From assembly GCF_004683965.1 (NCBI RefSeq), contig NZ_CP038436.1, positions 1,922,001 through 1,986,000 on the forward strand: a stretch of DNA of 64,000 bases, read 5' to 3'. This document shows, in pieces, positions 24,267 to 34,594 of the stretch. The notes below the pieces were generated by a model. The model did not search any database. It was not told where the DNA came from and was given only the letters and a program-made list of their open reading frames with translations. This stretch comes from Nocardioides seonyuensis. Lineage in GTDB: Bacteria; Actinomycetota; Actinomycetes; Propionibacteriales; Nocardioidaceae. Positions within the stretch are counted from its first letter, which is position 1, and each line of letters opens with the position of its first letter. The translations under genes and the position numbers were made by a program.

Positions 24267-25853
24267 GTGACCTGGCTGCTCCTCGGCACACTCCTGGTGT
24301 GGCTGGCGTTCGGGCCATGGGTCGTCGTCGCCGTGCTCGGCGCCATGCTGGTGCCTCGGCTTCGCTGGTGGCTCCAGGACCACCTCGTCGTCCCCCGCAG
24401 GCTCGTGACGGTCGCGGCGGCCGTCGTCACGCTGACAGTCGGCGCGGTTCTGGTCGTCCCCGACGGCTGGTTGCCGATCCCGCCCGGGCCAGGGGTGCTC
24501 GCGGCACCGTCCTACCTCGGGCGGCCGGCGAGCGAGCGCGCGCTGGCGGTCGAGCCCGTCCCGGAGCATCCCCATCTCGCACGCCACGGGGCGGCCGCGG
24601 GGTCGGGTGACTCCTGGCGCAGCGGCGCGGTGCCGGGAGTCGGACCGGCGGGGCTGCAGCCGGAGGTCGAGACCGCGTGGTTCGGCCGTGAGTCGTGCCG
24701 TGACCTGGCGTTCGACACCCGCGGGCGCCTCATCACCGTCTGCGACGGCTCGGGTGGACCGCAGCTCCACGTCGTCGACCCGGAGTCGATGCGCAAGGCG
24801 GCGAGCCTGGACCTTCCTGAGCGCGCCGGGGACGCTGCCGGGCTGTGCGGAGCAACCCCCTTCTACCTCGACGCCGAGGACCGTGCGGTGGTGGCGCGTG
24901 CCGACAGGCACGTCGAGGCCCTGCGCACCAGCGACGGCGGGGGAGACCCCGACCTCACCGTGGACCAGACCTGGGACCTCCAACCGTTCGTCCCTGACGG
25001 GGACTGCCTGGTGGCACTCGCTCCTGACTGGTCGGGCCGCATCTGGTGGGCGAGTCGTGCCGGCCTGGTCGGCACCATCGCGGCCGAGAGCGGGGAGGTG
25101 GCCGCGCACGACCTCGGCGAGTCGGTGCACGACGGCCTCGCGGTCGACGGCGCCGGTGTCCTGGTCGTCACCGACCACGCGCTGCACCGGCTCACGGCCC
25201 GGCCCGACGGCCAACCGGAGCCGATGTGGACCTTGCCCTACGACCGCGGTGAGGACCGCAAGCCCGGGCAGCGGGTGCGCGGCAGCGGGACCGGCCCCAC
25301 CCTCCTGGAGGGTGGCGTCGTCGCCTTCGCCGACAACGCCGACCCCGCGATGCAGGTGGTGTTCGCAGACGCGGCGAGCGGCAAGGAGATCTGCCGCCGG
25401 CCCGTCTTCGAGGACGGCGCCAGCGCCACGGAGGCCGCGCTCGTGTCCGTCGGCACCGGCGTGGTGGCGGTCAACCAGTACGGCAACCGTGGCAGGCGCA
25501 GCACCGCCCTCGGGTTCGCCAGCGAACCCGGGGTGGTCCGCGTCGACGTGGCCGGCGGTGACTGCACCGTGCGCTGGACGAGCGACCGGGTCGTGCCCTC
25601 CGGCACACCACGGGTCAGCTGGGGCAACGGTCTGGTCTACGCCTACACCAAGCGCCCCTCGTGGACAGGGGTGAGCGCGTGGTACGTCACCGCGCTCGAC
25701 GTGGCGTCGGGCCGCGCCATGTGGAGTGCGCGCGCCGGGACCGGCCCGTGGTACGACAACCGCGGCGCCTCCGTCGCGCTGGCCCCTGACGGCACGCTGT
25801 GGACCGCCACGGTGGCCGGCCTGGTGCGGGTGCGAGACCGCGCCTCGGGCTAG
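24267..25853 (+). CDS. Membrane-anchored beta-propeller-like protein of unknown function
   Basis: 528 residues from GTG 24267 (TAGCAT 6 nt upstream, leaderless). The start holds two membrane segments (LLLGTLLVWLAFGPWVVVAV; VTVAAAVVTLTVGAVLVV). From ~residue 130 on there are repeated short strands with periodic Asp/Gly/Trp: RLITVCDGSGGPQLHVVDPE, GRIWWASRAGLVGTIAAESG, GVLVVTDHALHRLTARPDG, ASGRAMWSARAG. This pattern fits a six- or seven-bladed propeller of the YVTN/PQQ-like kind on the outer face. No catalytic site is visible. Its TAG and the SDR stop share the palindrome CTAG. Confidence 0.75.
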   Translation: MTWLLLGTLLVWLAFGPWVVVAVLGAMLVPRLRWWLQDHLVVPRRLVTVAAAVVTLTVGAVLVVPDGWLPIPPGPGVLAAPSYLGRPASERALAVEPVPEHPHLARHGAAAGSGDSWRSGAVPGVGPAGLQPEVETAWFGRESCRDLAFDTRGRLITVCDGSGGPQLHVVDPESMRKAASLDLPERAGDAAGLCGATPFYLDAEDRAVVARADRHVEALRTSDGGGDPDLTVDQTWDLQPFVPDGDCLVALAPDWSGRIWWASRAGLVGTIAAESGEVAAHDLGESVHDGLAVDGAGVLVVTDHALHRLTARPDGQPEPMWTLPYDRGEDRKPGQRVRGSGTGPTLLEGGVVAFADNADPAMQVVFADAASGKEICRRPVFEDGASATEAALVSVGTGVVAVNQYGNRGRRSTALGFASEPGVVRVDVAGGDCTVRWTSDRVVPSGTPRVSWGNGLVYAYTKRPSWTGVSAWYVTALDVASGRAMWSARAGTGPWYDNRGASVALAPDGTLWTATVAGLVRVRDRASG

Positions 25854-26779
25854 CCCATCGCGGGCCAGCGCAGGCTGACGGTCTCCTCGCTGATGTCCCA
25901 GAGCCGGCGCTGCGCGACCTCGTCACGTGCCAGGGGACTCATGCCCACCACCCGTGGTGGGCCGGCGGCCTGTGCTGGGCCGCTCGGGCCGCAGTAGGTC
26001 CCACCCGGCAGGTCGGCCGTCGCGGCCATCAGGGTGGGGAGTGCACCGCTGGCAGCGGACTGGGAGACGGCCTTGACAGCGGCGTCGAGGATCGAGGCGC
26101 GCCGACCCCGTGTCGTACCGAACTGGCCGTTGACCGCGAGGTGGGTGCCCGCGAGGCCGGGGTGGGCTGCGAGTGCTCGCACGTGGACCCCGGCACGGCG
26201 GCAGCGCCGCTCGAGCTCGAAGGTGAACAGCAGGTTGGCCAGCTTGGTCTGCCCGTAGACGGGCCACCTGCTGTAGGGGCGCGACGCCCGGGGGTCAGCC
26301 AGCGGCGCCGAGCGCGCGACGCGGTGCATCTGGGAGGACACCGTCACCACGCGGGCATCGCCTGCGGCGGTGAGCTGCGGGAAGAGCAGACCGGTGAACA
26401 GGAAGGGCCCGAAGTGGTTGGTCGCCATCTGCGACTCGAGACCGTCGGGGGTGCGGCGCAGGGGCGGAGCCATGATGCCGGCGTTGTTGACGAGCAGGTC
26501 GACGGGGCCGAGCCCCACGGCTGCCTCAGCTGCCTGGCGCACCGAGGAGAGGTCGGCCAGGTCGACGACCAGGCGTTCGAGGTCTGCGCCGGGGACCTCC
26601 TCGAGGATCGCCCCGGCCGAGTCGTCGATCTTGTCGAGGCTGCGGCCGGCGAGCACGACCCGTGCTCCACGCCGGGCGAGCTCGAGGGCGGTGTGGAAGC
26701 CGATGCCCCCGAGGGTCGTGCCCGTCACGACCGCGGTGCGAGCAGTCAGGTCGGGCATGTCTGCCAGGCTCCAGCTCAC
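25850..26779 (-). CDS. Short-chain dehydrogenase/reductase
   Basis: 309 residues. Cofactor motif VVTGTTLGGIG (TGxxxGxG-like, residues ~17-27), DLADLSSVRQ, NNAGIMAPP, catalytic Ser in VVTVSSQMHRVA and Tyr/Lys in YGQTKLANLLF. This is the extended oxidoreductase/retinol-dehydrogenase-like group of SDRs using NAD(P). The AGRSL after strand 2 suggests NADP. Its start overlaps the stop of the isomerase-family gene by 4 bp, so the two are translated together and may act on the same compound. Confidence 0.87.
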   Translation of the reverse strand: MSWSLADMPDLTARTAVVTGTTLGGIGFHTALELARRGARVVLAGRSLDKIDDSAGAILEEVPGADLERLVVDLADLSSVRQAAEAAVGLGPVDLLVNNAGIMAPPLRRTPDGLESQMATNHFGPFLFTGLLFPQLTAAGDARVVTVSSQMHRVARSAPLADPRASRPYSRWPVYGQTKLANLLFTFELERRCRRAGVHVRALAAHPGLAGTHLAVNGQFGTTRGRRASILDAAVKAVSQSAASGALPTLMAATADLPGGTYCGPSGPAQAAGPPRVVGMSPLARDEVAQRRLWDISEETVSLRWPAMG

Positions 26780-27663
26780 GGCGTCACAGCCATCGCGGCG
26801 AGCACGCGCTCTGCGAGCTCGGTGTCGCCGTCGACCTCCACCCGGCCCTGCTCGACCGCGCGACGACCGCCCGCGAGCAGGATGAACGCCTCACGGTCGG
26901 TGCGCAGCCGAGTGGTCGGCTCGTCGGGGACAGCGACCGCGGAGCCGCGACCGTCCTCGCCCACCCGGACCGCAGTGGACCCGTGGCCCTCCACCTCGAC
27001 CACGACAGTGGCACCGGCGGGCGCCTTGGCCCGCTTGGCCACCACGATCGGCAGGCTCTCGAGGAGGTAGGAGGCGGTGTGCACGGCGGCACTCGAGTCG
27101 AGCCCGCCGGGGATCCCCACCGCACGGCGGACGTCCTGCTCGTGCATCCACACGTCGAGCGGTCGGTTGCGCAGGAGGGTGCGGGTGGACCAGCCGATGG
27201 CGCCGAAGAGGCCGGGGGCGGGCGCGTCGGGATCGGTCGGTGGGTCGGCGACCAGGGAGGTGTGGCGCTTGGTGGTGGACTCGTGGATCTCGTTGATCAG
27301 CTCGTCGGCGCTGCGGTCCCGGCGCGCCACGACCCCCTGCTCGGTGAACGTGCCCATCACGCCGCGGACGTGCGGCGCGTCCGAGACGTCGACCTCGTCG
27401 TGCGCCTCTCCTGCGAGCAGGGACTCGAGGTGGGCGATGTGGGCCACGACCGCGTGGACGTCCCAACCCGGCAGGTCGGTCGGTGTCGCCCACTGCTCGG
27501 GGGGGACCGTCTCCATGAGCTTGATGAAGGAGTCGATCGCCTCCCACCACGCATCGACGCACTGTCGCAGCTCAGGCACACCGGCGAGGTCGGCGTTCGC
27601 GGCGGACTGGTCCGTGCCGGGCTCCGGGGAGCGGGACTCGGGCGGGGAGGCGGACTCAGTCAT
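26776..27663 (-). CDS. Maleylpyruvate isomerase-family (mycothiol-dependent, DinB-like) protein
   Basis: 295 residues. DLPGWDVHAVVAHIAHLESL (~residues 65-85) and RPLDVWMHEQDVRRAVG (~residues 165-182) carry the His residues of the MDMPI/DinB metal site. A C-terminal SCP2-like domain follows (VEVEGHGSTAVRVGEDGRGS, PTTRLRTDREAFILLAGGR). Members use mycothiol to isomerise or modify small molecules. ATG 27663 is preceded by TACGCT at 6 nt, so it is probably leaderless. Operon with the SDR downstream. Confidence 0.85.
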   Translation of the reverse strand: MTESASPPESRSPEPGTDQSAANADLAGVPELRQCVDAWWEAIDSFIKLMETVPPEQWATPTDLPGWDVHAVVAHIAHLESLLAGEAHDEVDVSDAPHVRGVMGTFTEQGVVARRDRSADELINEIHESTTKRHTSLVADPPTDPDAPAPGLFGAIGWSTRTLLRNRPLDVWMHEQDVRRAVGIPGGLDSSAAVHTASYLLESLPIVVAKRAKAPAGATVVVEVEGHGSTAVRVGEDGRGSAVAVPDEPTTRLRTDREAFILLAGGRRAVEQGRVEVDGDTELAERVLAAMAVTP

Positions 27664-27739
27664 GGGGGAAGCGTAGGGGACGCCGGAGTGGGTACCCCCT
27701 CATGACAGGCGCGTCTGCGCCCTACACGAAGGAGTGACC

Positions 27740-27952
27740 ATGGGAATCGGACTCGGAATCATCCTGCTCGTTCTCGGCCTGATCTTCGCGATGGGTGTGG
27801 TCGACCTGCCCGCCAGCGTCGACGACGTCGTGGCCACCAACACCCTGGGATGGATCCTGATCATCGCGGGCGTGCTGGCCATCGTGCTCGCGCTCGTCAT
27901 GAACCAGCAGCGCGCGCGGACCACGCACGTCGAGGAGCGCCGCGAGATCTGA
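27740..27952 (+). CDS. Small two-helix membrane protein (DUF6458-like)
   Basis: 70 residues from ATG 27740 with GAAGGAG 5 nt upstream. Two membrane segments, GIGLGIILLVLGLIFAMGVV and TLGWILIIAGVLAIVLALVM, are separated by a short acidic loop (DLPASVDDVVATN). A basic C-terminus follows. It resembles the DUF6458 group of actinobacterial membrane proteins; function unknown. It ends next to the Mce operon's last stop (27953), convergent with no gap. Confidence 0.8.
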   Translation: MGIGLGIILLVLGLIFAMGVVDLPASVDDVVATNTLGWILIIAGVLAIVLALVMNQQRARTTHVEERREI

Positions 27953-28459
27953 TCAGATCGGCTCGATCGAGGAGATCAGCCAGGACCCCTCGCGCTTGAC
28001 CGCTGACACCTTGAGCTGGGCTGCGGCGACGCTCGAGCTCTCGTCGGCCTTGCGCACCGAGGACTGGTCGAGGAAGACGAGCAGGTCGGCCTTCGACTCG
28101 GTCAGGCGGCGTACGCCGACCACCGCGACGCGGGCGGACAGGGTGAGCTCCTGACCCTCGGCCCTCTCCTCGAGGTCGGCGAACAGGGTGTCGTACTGCT
28201 CGGCGGCGTCGCCGGTCAGCACGCGCTCGGCGGCGGCCTCGGTGGGCGCGGGGTCGTCGTGGTCGTAGCTGAGGATCTGGCCGAGGGCGGTCGCGACCTG
28301 TCCTTCGACCTCGGTCGACAGCTCGCCGTCGACGACCGCCAGGTTGGTCGCTGACTCCGTCGAGCGGATGCTGTCGGCCTGGACGAGGAAGACCACCCCG
28401 GCGAGCAGGCACAGCGCAGCGACCAGTCCAACGGCGGCAAGAGTGCGGGTGCGCGTCAT
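27953..28459 (-). CDS. Mce-associated membrane protein
   Basis: 168 residues. One N-terminal membrane segment (LAAVGLVAALCLLAGVVFLV), then a SnoaL/NTF2-like periplasmic domain ending GSWLISSIEPI, as in Mas/VirB8-like proteins that stabilise Mce complexes. It is the last gene of the operon and overlaps the upstream Mas gene by 4 bp (ATGA). Confidence 0.82.
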   Translation of the reverse strand: MTRTRTLAAVGLVAALCLLAGVVFLVQADSIRSTESATNLAVVDGELSTEVEGQVATALGQILSYDHDDPAPTEAAAERVLTGDAAEQYDTLFADLEERAEGQELTLSARVAVVGVRRLTESKADLLVFLDQSSVRKADESSSVAAAQLKVSAVKREGSWLISSIEPI

Positions 28460-29061
28460 GGCGACACCACCGGGACATCCGCGAGGCTGGCGAGCTTCCA
28501 GTCGCCGTCGACCTTGAGCAGGTCGGCGGTGAACCGGTTGCGCTTGACGGTGGCCTCGCCCTCCTTGGGCTCGACCGTGATCTCCACCGCTGCGATCACC
28601 GAGGCTGAGTCGCCGCCGGCGGACAGGTCGATCACGGCGGCTTCGACGACCCGACCGGTGGCGACGTTGGCTGCGGCCACGAGGTCCTTCTTGTTCTGCT
28701 CGTCGACCTTGGTCAGCTCGTCGTTCAGATCACCGGTGGAGGCCTCGAGCCAGGCGTTTATGCCGGCGTCCACGGACTCCTCGTCACGCTGGTCGAGGCT
28801 GGTCAGCGTCTCGATGTTGCCGTGGGCCGCGATCAGCACCTGGTCGCGGGTCCGGGCGAGATCGAGCGAGTCGTCGTTCTTGGCCTGCCACCAGCTCAGT
28901 CCGGCCCACCCGGCGAACACGGCCGAGGCAACGGCGAGGCCGACGAGGAGCCACAGCACCCGACGCCGCCGGGGTGATGACCCGGCTTCGGGTGAGGTCG
29001 CCGGTGGCGGGGAGGGGCTGTCGGTGTCGGTGTCGATGACGTCTCCGTGTGCAGTGGTCAC
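28456..29061 (-). CDS. Mce-associated membrane protein
   Basis: 201 residues. A disordered Pro/Ser/Asp-rich cytosolic tail (~1-33) precedes a membrane segment VLWLLVGLAVASAVFAGWAG and a periplasmic NTF2-like domain ending DGDWKLASLADVPVVSP. It differs from its downstream partner in length but shares the closing 'GxWxxxS' strand. It overlaps MceF at the start (ATGA). Expected to sit in the Mce complex at the inner membrane. Confidence 0.83.
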   Translation of the reverse strand: MTTAHGDVIDTDTDSPSPPPATSPEAGSSPRRRRVLWLLVGLAVASAVFAGWAGLSWWQAKNDDSLDLARTRDQVLIAAHGNIETLTSLDQRDEESVDAGINAWLEASTGDLNDELTKVDEQNKKDLVAAANVATGRVVEAAVIDLSAGGDSASVIAAVEITVEPKEGEATVKRNRFTADLLKVDGDWKLASLADVPVVSP

Positions 29062-30215
29062 TGGGCGCCCATCAGCTCGGCCAGGCTCGAGGGCACCGTC
29101 ACCGTATCGTTCGCCACCACACGCACCTGGCCCCTGGGAGCACGGGCGGGCCCGCGCACCATGTTGGCGGTGCAGCCGGCGTTGATGTTGAGGCGGCCCT
29201 TGCCGGTGTCGGTGCCCCGGCGCATGTTGGTGCCCGAGTAGCCGGTGGTGCAGGGCAGCGGGTTGGTGAAGCTGGTGACGAGGCCGAGCTGCAGCCCGTT
29301 GGGACCGAGGACGTCGCGCGCTGCGGAGACCGCCTCGGGGGCGCGGATCAGCACGTCCTCGAAGCCGGCGGAGTGGGCGCTGAAGATGTCGTTGGCCGTC
29401 AACAGGTTGCCCAGCAGGACTCCGAGGGGCGCACCCACCTCGTCGATCAGGGACTCGACCTCGCGAGCCATGTCGGGGGAGGCGGCGATCAGGTCGCGAA
29501 GGCTGCGGTCGTTGGCCTCGAGGGTCTCGGCCATCAGCTGCAGGTCGCGGCTGAAGGAGGCGATGTTGTCGGCCGAGCGGTGCTGGGTGGCCAGCACCGT
29601 GGGTGCTGAGTCGATCAGGCTGGCGGTGACGTTGAAGTTCTCCTCGGCCACCACGACGAGGCTGTCGGAGGCGTCGATCAGCGCACGCAGGTCGTCGCTG
29701 GCACCGCGAGAGGCGTCGTAGAGCTCGTCGACGGTGCGGCGCAGGTCCTTGCGGGGGAGCGAGTCGGTGAGCGCGATGGCGTTGCCGAGGAAGGCCTCGA
29801 CCTTGACCGGCAGCGCGTCGGCCGTGGCGGTGATCTCGGCGCCGTCCTCGAGGTAGGGGGCCCCGTTGCTGGTCGGACGCAGGTCGACGTACTGCTCGCC
29901 GATGGCGGAGCGGTTGGCGACGACGAGCGTGAGGTCGGCGGGGATCTGTGGGCCGTCCTCGGCGAGGTCGAGGTCGACGAGGATGCCGTCGTCGACCAGC
30001 GTCAGCTCGCCCACTCGGCCCACCGGGACCCCGCGGTAGGTGACCTCGGCGTTCTCGAAGATGCCGCCGGACTCGGGGAGGGCGACCTTCACCGAGTAGC
30101 CGCCCTGGCCGAAGAGCCGGCCCAGCCCGACGTACTCGGCGGAGACGTAGCTGATGCCCAGGGCTGCGATGACGAGGAACGCCATCACCTGGAACTTGAC
30201 CCGCTTGGTGATCAT
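29058..30215 (-). CDS. mceF: MCE-family protein, MceF position
   Basis: 385 residues. N-terminal helix VKFQVMAFLVIAALGISYVS, then the MCE domain (~35-115: VALPESGGIFENAEVTYRGV, PVGRVGELTLVDDG), then a long helical barrel-forming region to ~300 and a Cys-containing tail (NPLPCTTGYS, NINAGCTANM). MCE proteins form a hetero-hexameric tube that carries lipids across the periplasm to the permease. Sixth MCE gene of the operon, overlapping MceE by 4 bp. Confidence 0.9.
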   Translation of the reverse strand: MITKRVKFQVMAFLVIAALGISYVSAEYVGLGRLFGQGGYSVKVALPESGGIFENAEVTYRGVPVGRVGELTLVDDGILVDLDLAEDGPQIPADLTLVVANRSAIGEQYVDLRPTSNGAPYLEDGAEITATADALPVKVEAFLGNAIALTDSLPRKDLRRTVDELYDASRGASDDLRALIDASDSLVVVAEENFNVTASLIDSAPTVLATQHRSADNIASFSRDLQLMAETLEANDRSLRDLIAASPDMAREVESLIDEVGAPLGVLLGNLLTANDIFSAHSAGFEDVLIRAPEAVSAARDVLGPNGLQLGLVTSFTNPLPCTTGYSGTNMRRGTDTGKGRLNINAGCTANMVRGPARAPRGQVRVVANDTVTVPSSLAELMGAQ

Positions 30216-31450
30216 CGTCCGGTCACCTCCTGCTCGTCATCGGCGGGAGCGGACGTCTCGACCGACGGTGTCGGTGAGGTCGAGGGCTCCGTGGTGGGCT
30301 CGGTCGTGGGCTCGGTCTCCGCGGACGGCTCCGGTGTCGAGCCTGTCTCCGGTGACGGCTCCTCCGTGGAGGACCCCTCGGTCGACAACCCCTCGGTCGG
30401 CGGGATGAGCAGCGGTGGCGCAGAGGCGTCGGGTGCGGGCTGCAGGGTGGTGGTGCCGGGGGTGCGCAGGCTCAGGGTGAGGAAGGTGTTGAAGTAGTCG
30501 CCCTCGATCGCCGAGAGCACCGAGTCCGGGAACGGGAACGTCAGCAGGATCTCGAGCGAGCGCGGGAGGTTGCGGCCCGACCGGGCCAGCTGGTCGAGGA
30601 TCGGCTCGAGGCTCTTGAGGTCCTGGACCATGGCGTCGGCGGAGCGGTCGATCGTCGTCACGCTGACGTCGGAGAGCTTCTTCAGGGCCGCCAGCATCTC
30701 GATCAGGTCGGCGCGCTGCTCGGCGAGCTGGGAGATCGCCGGGGTGAGCTCGATGAGTGCCTTGTCGATCGTGTCGGTCCGAGCGGCCAGGGTCGAGGTG
30801 AGGACGTCGATCCCGTCGATCGCCTCGACCAGGTCGTCGCGGCGCGCGTCGAACCCGCCGACGAACTGCTCGACGGTGCGGATGAAGGCCTTGATCTCCT
30901 GGGTGCGGCCGCCGTTGAGCTGCTGGAGCTCGCGGCTGATGCGCTGGGCCTGCCCGAGGCCACCGCCGTTGAGCAGCAGGGAGAGCGCGCCGAGCACCTC
31001 CTCGATGCCGGCCGCCGCGGTCGTCGTGCTGAGGCCGATCGATGCGCCGTCCTCGAGGCGCGGACCCCCCGGATCCGGCGAGACCGGCAGCAGCCCGATG
31101 AACTTCTCGCCGAGCAGGCTGGTCTGCTGGATGCGGGCCGTGGTGGCTGCCGGCAGGTCGGTGGAGTCGTTGATCTGCATCTCGACCACGGCGCTGTGGC
31201 CGTCCTCGGCGAGACGGATCTCGGTGACCTGCCCGACGTCGACGTGCCCGACCTTGACGCTCGACTGGGGAACCAGGTCGAGCGCGTCCTTGAAGTGGGC
31301 GGTGACGGTCATGGGGTCGGAGCCGAGCTCAGGGCCACCGGGCAGCGGCATCTCGTAGGCGCCACCGGAGACGGCGCTGCACCCGGCGGTGGTGGTCAGC
31401 AGCACCGCGACGGCGCCGGCGGCGACAGAGCGGAGGGATCGGCTGGTCAC
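30212..31450 (-). CDS. mceE: MCE-family lipoprotein, MceE position
   Basis: 412 residues from GTG 31450, which overlaps the MceD stop as GTGA. It is the lipoprotein of the set: [20 protein letters not shown] gives a lipobox with Cys ~24. MCE domain ~40-120 ([20 protein letters not shown]), then a helical region. The last ~75 residues are a low-complexity Thr/Pro/Glu/Ser tail ([18 protein letters not shown]), probably extending into the envelope. Confidence 0.9.
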   Translation of the reverse strand: MTSRSLRSVAAGAVAVLLTTTAGCSAVSGGAYEMPLPGGPELGSDPMTVTAHFKDALDLVPQSSVKVGHVDVGQVTEIRLAEDGHSAVVEMQINDSTDLPAATTARIQQTSLLGEKFIGLLPVSPDPGGPRLEDGASIGLSTTTAAAGIEEVLGALSLLLNGGGLGQAQRISRELQQLNGGRTQEIKAFIRTVEQFVGGFDARRDDLVEAIDGIDVLTSTLAARTDTIDKALIELTPAISQLAEQRADLIEMLAALKKLSDVSVTTIDRSADAMVQDLKSLEPILDQLARSGRNLPRSLEILLTFPFPDSVLSAIEGDYFNTFLTLSLRTPGTTTLQPAPDASAPPLLIPPTEGLSTEGSSTEEPSPETGSTPEPSAETEPTTEPTTEPSTSPTPSVETSAPADDEQEVTGR

Positions 31451-32571
31451 TGGGTGCCTCCCTGGCTGGACGATGCCTGACTGGGAGCGTCCGCGTCGGA
31501 GGCGGCGGGTGCGGGGGAGTCCCCGAGTCCGGGCAGCAGCAGCGGCGGCGGCGTCTTCCACCCTGACTGCATCTGGCCCTTCTGGATGCCGTCGGTGGTG
31601 CCGCCCCAGATCGTCACGTCGTTGGGGTTGCCACGACCCTCGAGGATGCCGAGCTTGGGGTTGTAGGCCATGAGGAAGTTCTGCAGGGTCACCGGCAGCG
31701 TGCGCAGCATCTCCTCGAGGGACTTGCGCTGCTTGACCAGGAGCTGGGTGGTGGTGCCCATGCTCTTGACCGTCGTGTTGATCTGGCTGCGGTTCTGCCG
31801 GATGAACTTCTCGACGATGGCGAGTGCGCCGGCCAGCTCGCGAGTCGCGGCGGCGAACTCCTCGCGGTCGTCGGCGAAGTTGCCCTGGACCTCGGCGAAC
31901 TGGCGGTTTACCTCGCTCACGGCGCGGTCGTTGCGCTCGAAGAGCGTGGAGATCTCCTCCAGGTTGGTCACCGACTCGAACATGTCCTCGTCGAAGCCGT
32001 CGAGGGTGCGGCTGGCGGCACCGAAGTCGGTGAGCACCTGGCGCATCACCTTGCCGTTGCCCTTGAGGTTTCGCGCGGCGACGTTGATGACCCTGGAGAG
32101 CGACCCGTCCTTGTTGGCGCCCTTGGGGCCGAGGGCCACGTTGAGGTCGTCGATGCTCTCGACCATCTCGTCGATCTCGATCGGGGTGAGGGTCTGGTCG
32201 GCCTGGAGGACTGCACCGTCAGCCAGGGCAGGGCCGCTGGTCCAGGGGTTGGTGAACTGCACGTAGCGGTCGCTGACCAGCGTGGGGACGATGAGGGCTG
32301 CGCCGGTGTCGGCAGCCACCTTGACGTCCTGGTCGACGGTCATGGACACGCGGACGAGCTCGCCCTCCGGCTCGATGGCGGTGACCTCTCCGACGGCGAC
32401 CCCGAGCACGCGGACGTCGGAGCCGGGGTAGAGGCCCACGGTGGAGTCGAAGAGCGCCTCCACCTTGAACTTGTCGTCGCCGGTGAAGAGACGCACGCCT
32501 GCGACGGCTGCGACTGCCAGCACGACGACGGCGACGGCGACTGCGACGCGTCCGGAGCGGCTGATGGCCAT
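31447..32571 (-). CDS. mceD: MCE-family protein, MceD position
   Basis: 374 residues. Anchor helix [23 protein letters not shown] domain with [20 protein letters not shown] (~residues 45-65), then long helices and a Pro/Ala/Ser tail ([20 protein letters not shown]). It begins in a TGATG overlap with MceC. No signal cleavage site, so the N-terminal helix stays in the membrane. Confidence 0.9.
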   Translation of the reverse strand: MAISRSGRVAVAVAVVVLAVAAVAGVRLFTGDDKFKVEALFDSTVGLYPGSDVRVLGVAVGEVTAIEPEGELVRVSMTVDQDVKVAADTGAALIVPTLVSDRYVQFTNPWTSGPALADGAVLQADQTLTPIEIDEMVESIDDLNVALGPKGANKDGSLSRVINVAARNLKGNGKVMRQVLTDFGAASRTLDGFDEDMFESVTNLEEISTLFERNDRAVSEVNRQFAEVQGNFADDREEFAAATRELAGALAIVEKFIRQNRSQINTTVKSMGTTTQLLVKQRKSLEEMLRTLPVTLQNFLMAYNPKLGILEGRGNPNDVTIWGGTTDGIQKGQMQSGWKTPPPLLLPGLGDSPAPAASDADAPSQASSSQGGTQ

Positions 32572-33575
32572 CAGGAGTTCCTCCTGCCGGGGTTGCAGTT
32601 GCGCTCGGCGCCGGGGTCGAGCTCGGGACGCTTGTCCTCGTCGAAGAGGCCGCAGACGTAGCCGTCGATCCAGCGACCGGTGCCCGTCGCGGAGTTGAGC
32701 ATCCGGTAGTAGGGGCCGATGAGCTTCATGGCCTGGTCGATCTCGCTGTGGTTGCGGTTGAGGATGCGGCTCACCTTGTCGAGCTTGGCGAGGGCGGGGC
32801 TGAGCTCGTCCTCGTTCTCACGCACCAAGGCGGTCAGCTGGGTGCTGAGACGCTGGGTGCCCACGAGAAGCTCGTGGATGGCCTCGCGCCGGGCCGCGAG
32901 CTCGTCGAGGAGCAGGTCGCCGTCGTTGAGGAGGGACTCGATCTCGGTGCTGAGGCCGGAGAAGACGCCGGTGATCTCGGCGGAGGACTGCATGAGCGAG
33001 GCGAGCTCGTCATCACGCTTGGAGATCGTGGTCGCCAGCGCCGACATCCCCTCGAGCATCTGGCGCAGGGCCTTGGGGGTGCGCTCGAAGGAATCGGCGA
33101 GCACGTCGAAGCTCTTGGCCATCCGCTCGGTCTTGATGGCGCCGACGTTGCGCGAGAGGTCCTCGAACGCGAGTGCGACGTCGTAGGGCACCGTCGTGCG
33201 CTCCAACGGGATCGGGCCGTCGAGCTCGCCGTCACCTGCGGGGGTGAGGGCGAGGTACTTCTGGCCGAGGAGCGACTTGATCTTGATCGCGGCGCGGGTG
33301 TCCTCGCCGAGCGAGACGCCCTTGGCGCGGAACTCCACGATGACCTTGGCGCCGTCGAGGCGCACGTCGCTGACCTTGCCGACCTTCACGCCGGCGACCC
33401 GCACCTCGGCGCCGTCGGTGATGCCGGCCGACTCGGCCACCTCGGCCGAGTAGGTCTTCCCGGCCACGCCGGGGAGCGAGTCGGAGTAGAACGTCATGCC
33501 GCACAGCACGGTGAGCACCACCATGCCGATGACCCCGATCCAGGCCGGGTTGCGCTCGCTGAAGGAGATTCTCAT
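32571..33575 (-). CDS. mceC: MCE-family protein, MceC position
   Basis: 334 residues from ATG 33575 (ATGA overlap with MceB). Anchor helix [22 protein letters not shown] domain with [20 protein letters not shown] (~residues 48-68), helical barrel segment, and a short Cys-bearing C-terminus ([21 protein letters not shown]). Confidence 0.9.
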   Translation of the reverse strand: MRISFSERNPAWIGVIGMVVLTVLCGMTFYSDSLPGVAGKTYSAEVAESAGITDGAEVRVAGVKVGKVSDVRLDGAKVIVEFRAKGVSLGEDTRAAIKIKSLLGQKYLALTPAGDGELDGPIPLERTTVPYDVALAFEDLSRNVGAIKTERMAKSFDVLADSFERTPKALRQMLEGMSALATTISKRDDELASLMQSSAEITGVFSGLSTEIESLLNDGDLLLDELAARREAIHELLVGTQRLSTQLTALVRENEDELSPALAKLDKVSRILNRNHSEIDQAMKLIGPYYRMLNSATGTGRWIDGYVCGLFDEDKRPELDPGAERNCNPGRRNS

Positions 33576-34594
33576 GCTCCGCACCTGCTCACGTTGGTCG
33601 TGGCGCCGACGGAGCCGAGGTAGCCCTCGGGCACCGGGATGCGGCCGCCGACCTCGCACAGGTAGAAGTTGACCCACGAGCCGTAGCTGGCGGTGCGCGC
33701 GAGCGCGTCGAGCTTCTTGGGCAGGTTGCCCAGGGTGCGGTCGATCAGCTTGCCCTCGGCGGCGAGGTTGCCCGAGAGGGTGTCGAGGTGCTTGATGTCG
33801 GCCTTGAGCGGCGGACGAGCCTGCTCGACGAGGCCGCTGAGGCTGTTGGTGAGGTTGCCGATGCTCGTCACGGCGCCGCCGAGGACGGCGCGGTCGTCGG
33901 AGAGCCCGGACACGAGGCTCTGGAGCGAGGAGATCACCGTCTGGAGCTCGGTGGTCCGGCCGTTCATGGTCGTCAGCAGGGTGTTGAGGTTGGTGACGAC
34001 GTCTCCGATCACCTCGTCACGCGACGCAAGGGTCTGGGTGAGCGAGGCGGTGCTGGAGATCAGCCCCTCGACGGTGGAGCCCTCGCCCTGGAAGACCTTG
34101 ATGATCTGGAAGGACAGCTTGTTGATGTCCTCGGGGGAGAGCAGCCGGAAGAGCGGGCGGAAGCCGTTGAACAGGGCAGTCAGGTCGAGGGCCGGCTCCG
34201 TGCGGTCCAGGCCGATCTTCGACCCGGCCGCCAGACCAGGCCCGGAGGCGCCGGTGCCCTGGTCCAGGGAGATGTAGCGCTGGCCGATGAGGTTGCGGAA
34301 GCGGATCGCGGCGGTGACGCTGGAGGAGAGCTCGATGTCGGGGTCGACGGCGAGCGAGACGGTGGCCTCCTCGGCGCCGCTCACCTCGATGTCGGTCACC
34401 TGGCCGATGCGGACCCCGGCCATGCGCACGTCGTCACCCTCGTTGAGGCTGGTGACGTCGCTGAAGACGGCCTTGTAGGGGGTGCCCTCCACCGAGCTGG
34501 AGTTGCGGATCGTGGCCGCCAGCACGCCGGTGGCGAGCACGGTGCACAGGATGAACGCCACGCTCTTCCAGAGCGGGCCGATCACGGACCTCAT
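33572..34594 (-). CDS. mceB: MCE-family protein, MceB position
   Basis: 340 residues. Anchor helix VAFILCTVLATGVLAATI, MCE domain with NEGDDVRMAGVRIGQVTDIE (~residues 51-70) and FRNLIGQRYISLDQG, long helices, and a C-terminus with NFYLCEVGGRI and VSRCGA (a possible disulfide pair). Overlaps both neighbours by 4 bp. Confidence 0.9.
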   Translation of the reverse strand: MRSVIGPLWKSVAFILCTVLATGVLAATIRNSSSVEGTPYKAVFSDVTSLNEGDDVRMAGVRIGQVTDIEVSGAEEATVSLAVDPDIELSSSVTAAIRFRNLIGQRYISLDQGTGASGPGLAAGSKIGLDRTEPALDLTALFNGFRPLFRLLSPEDINKLSFQIIKVFQGEGSTVEGLISSTASLTQTLASRDEVIGDVVTNLNTLLTTMNGRTTELQTVISSLQSLVSGLSDDRAVLGGAVTSIGNLTNSLSGLVEQARPPLKADIKHLDTLSGNLAAEGKLIDRTLGNLPKKLDALARTASYGSWVNFYLCEVGGRIPVPEGYLGSVGATTNVSRCGA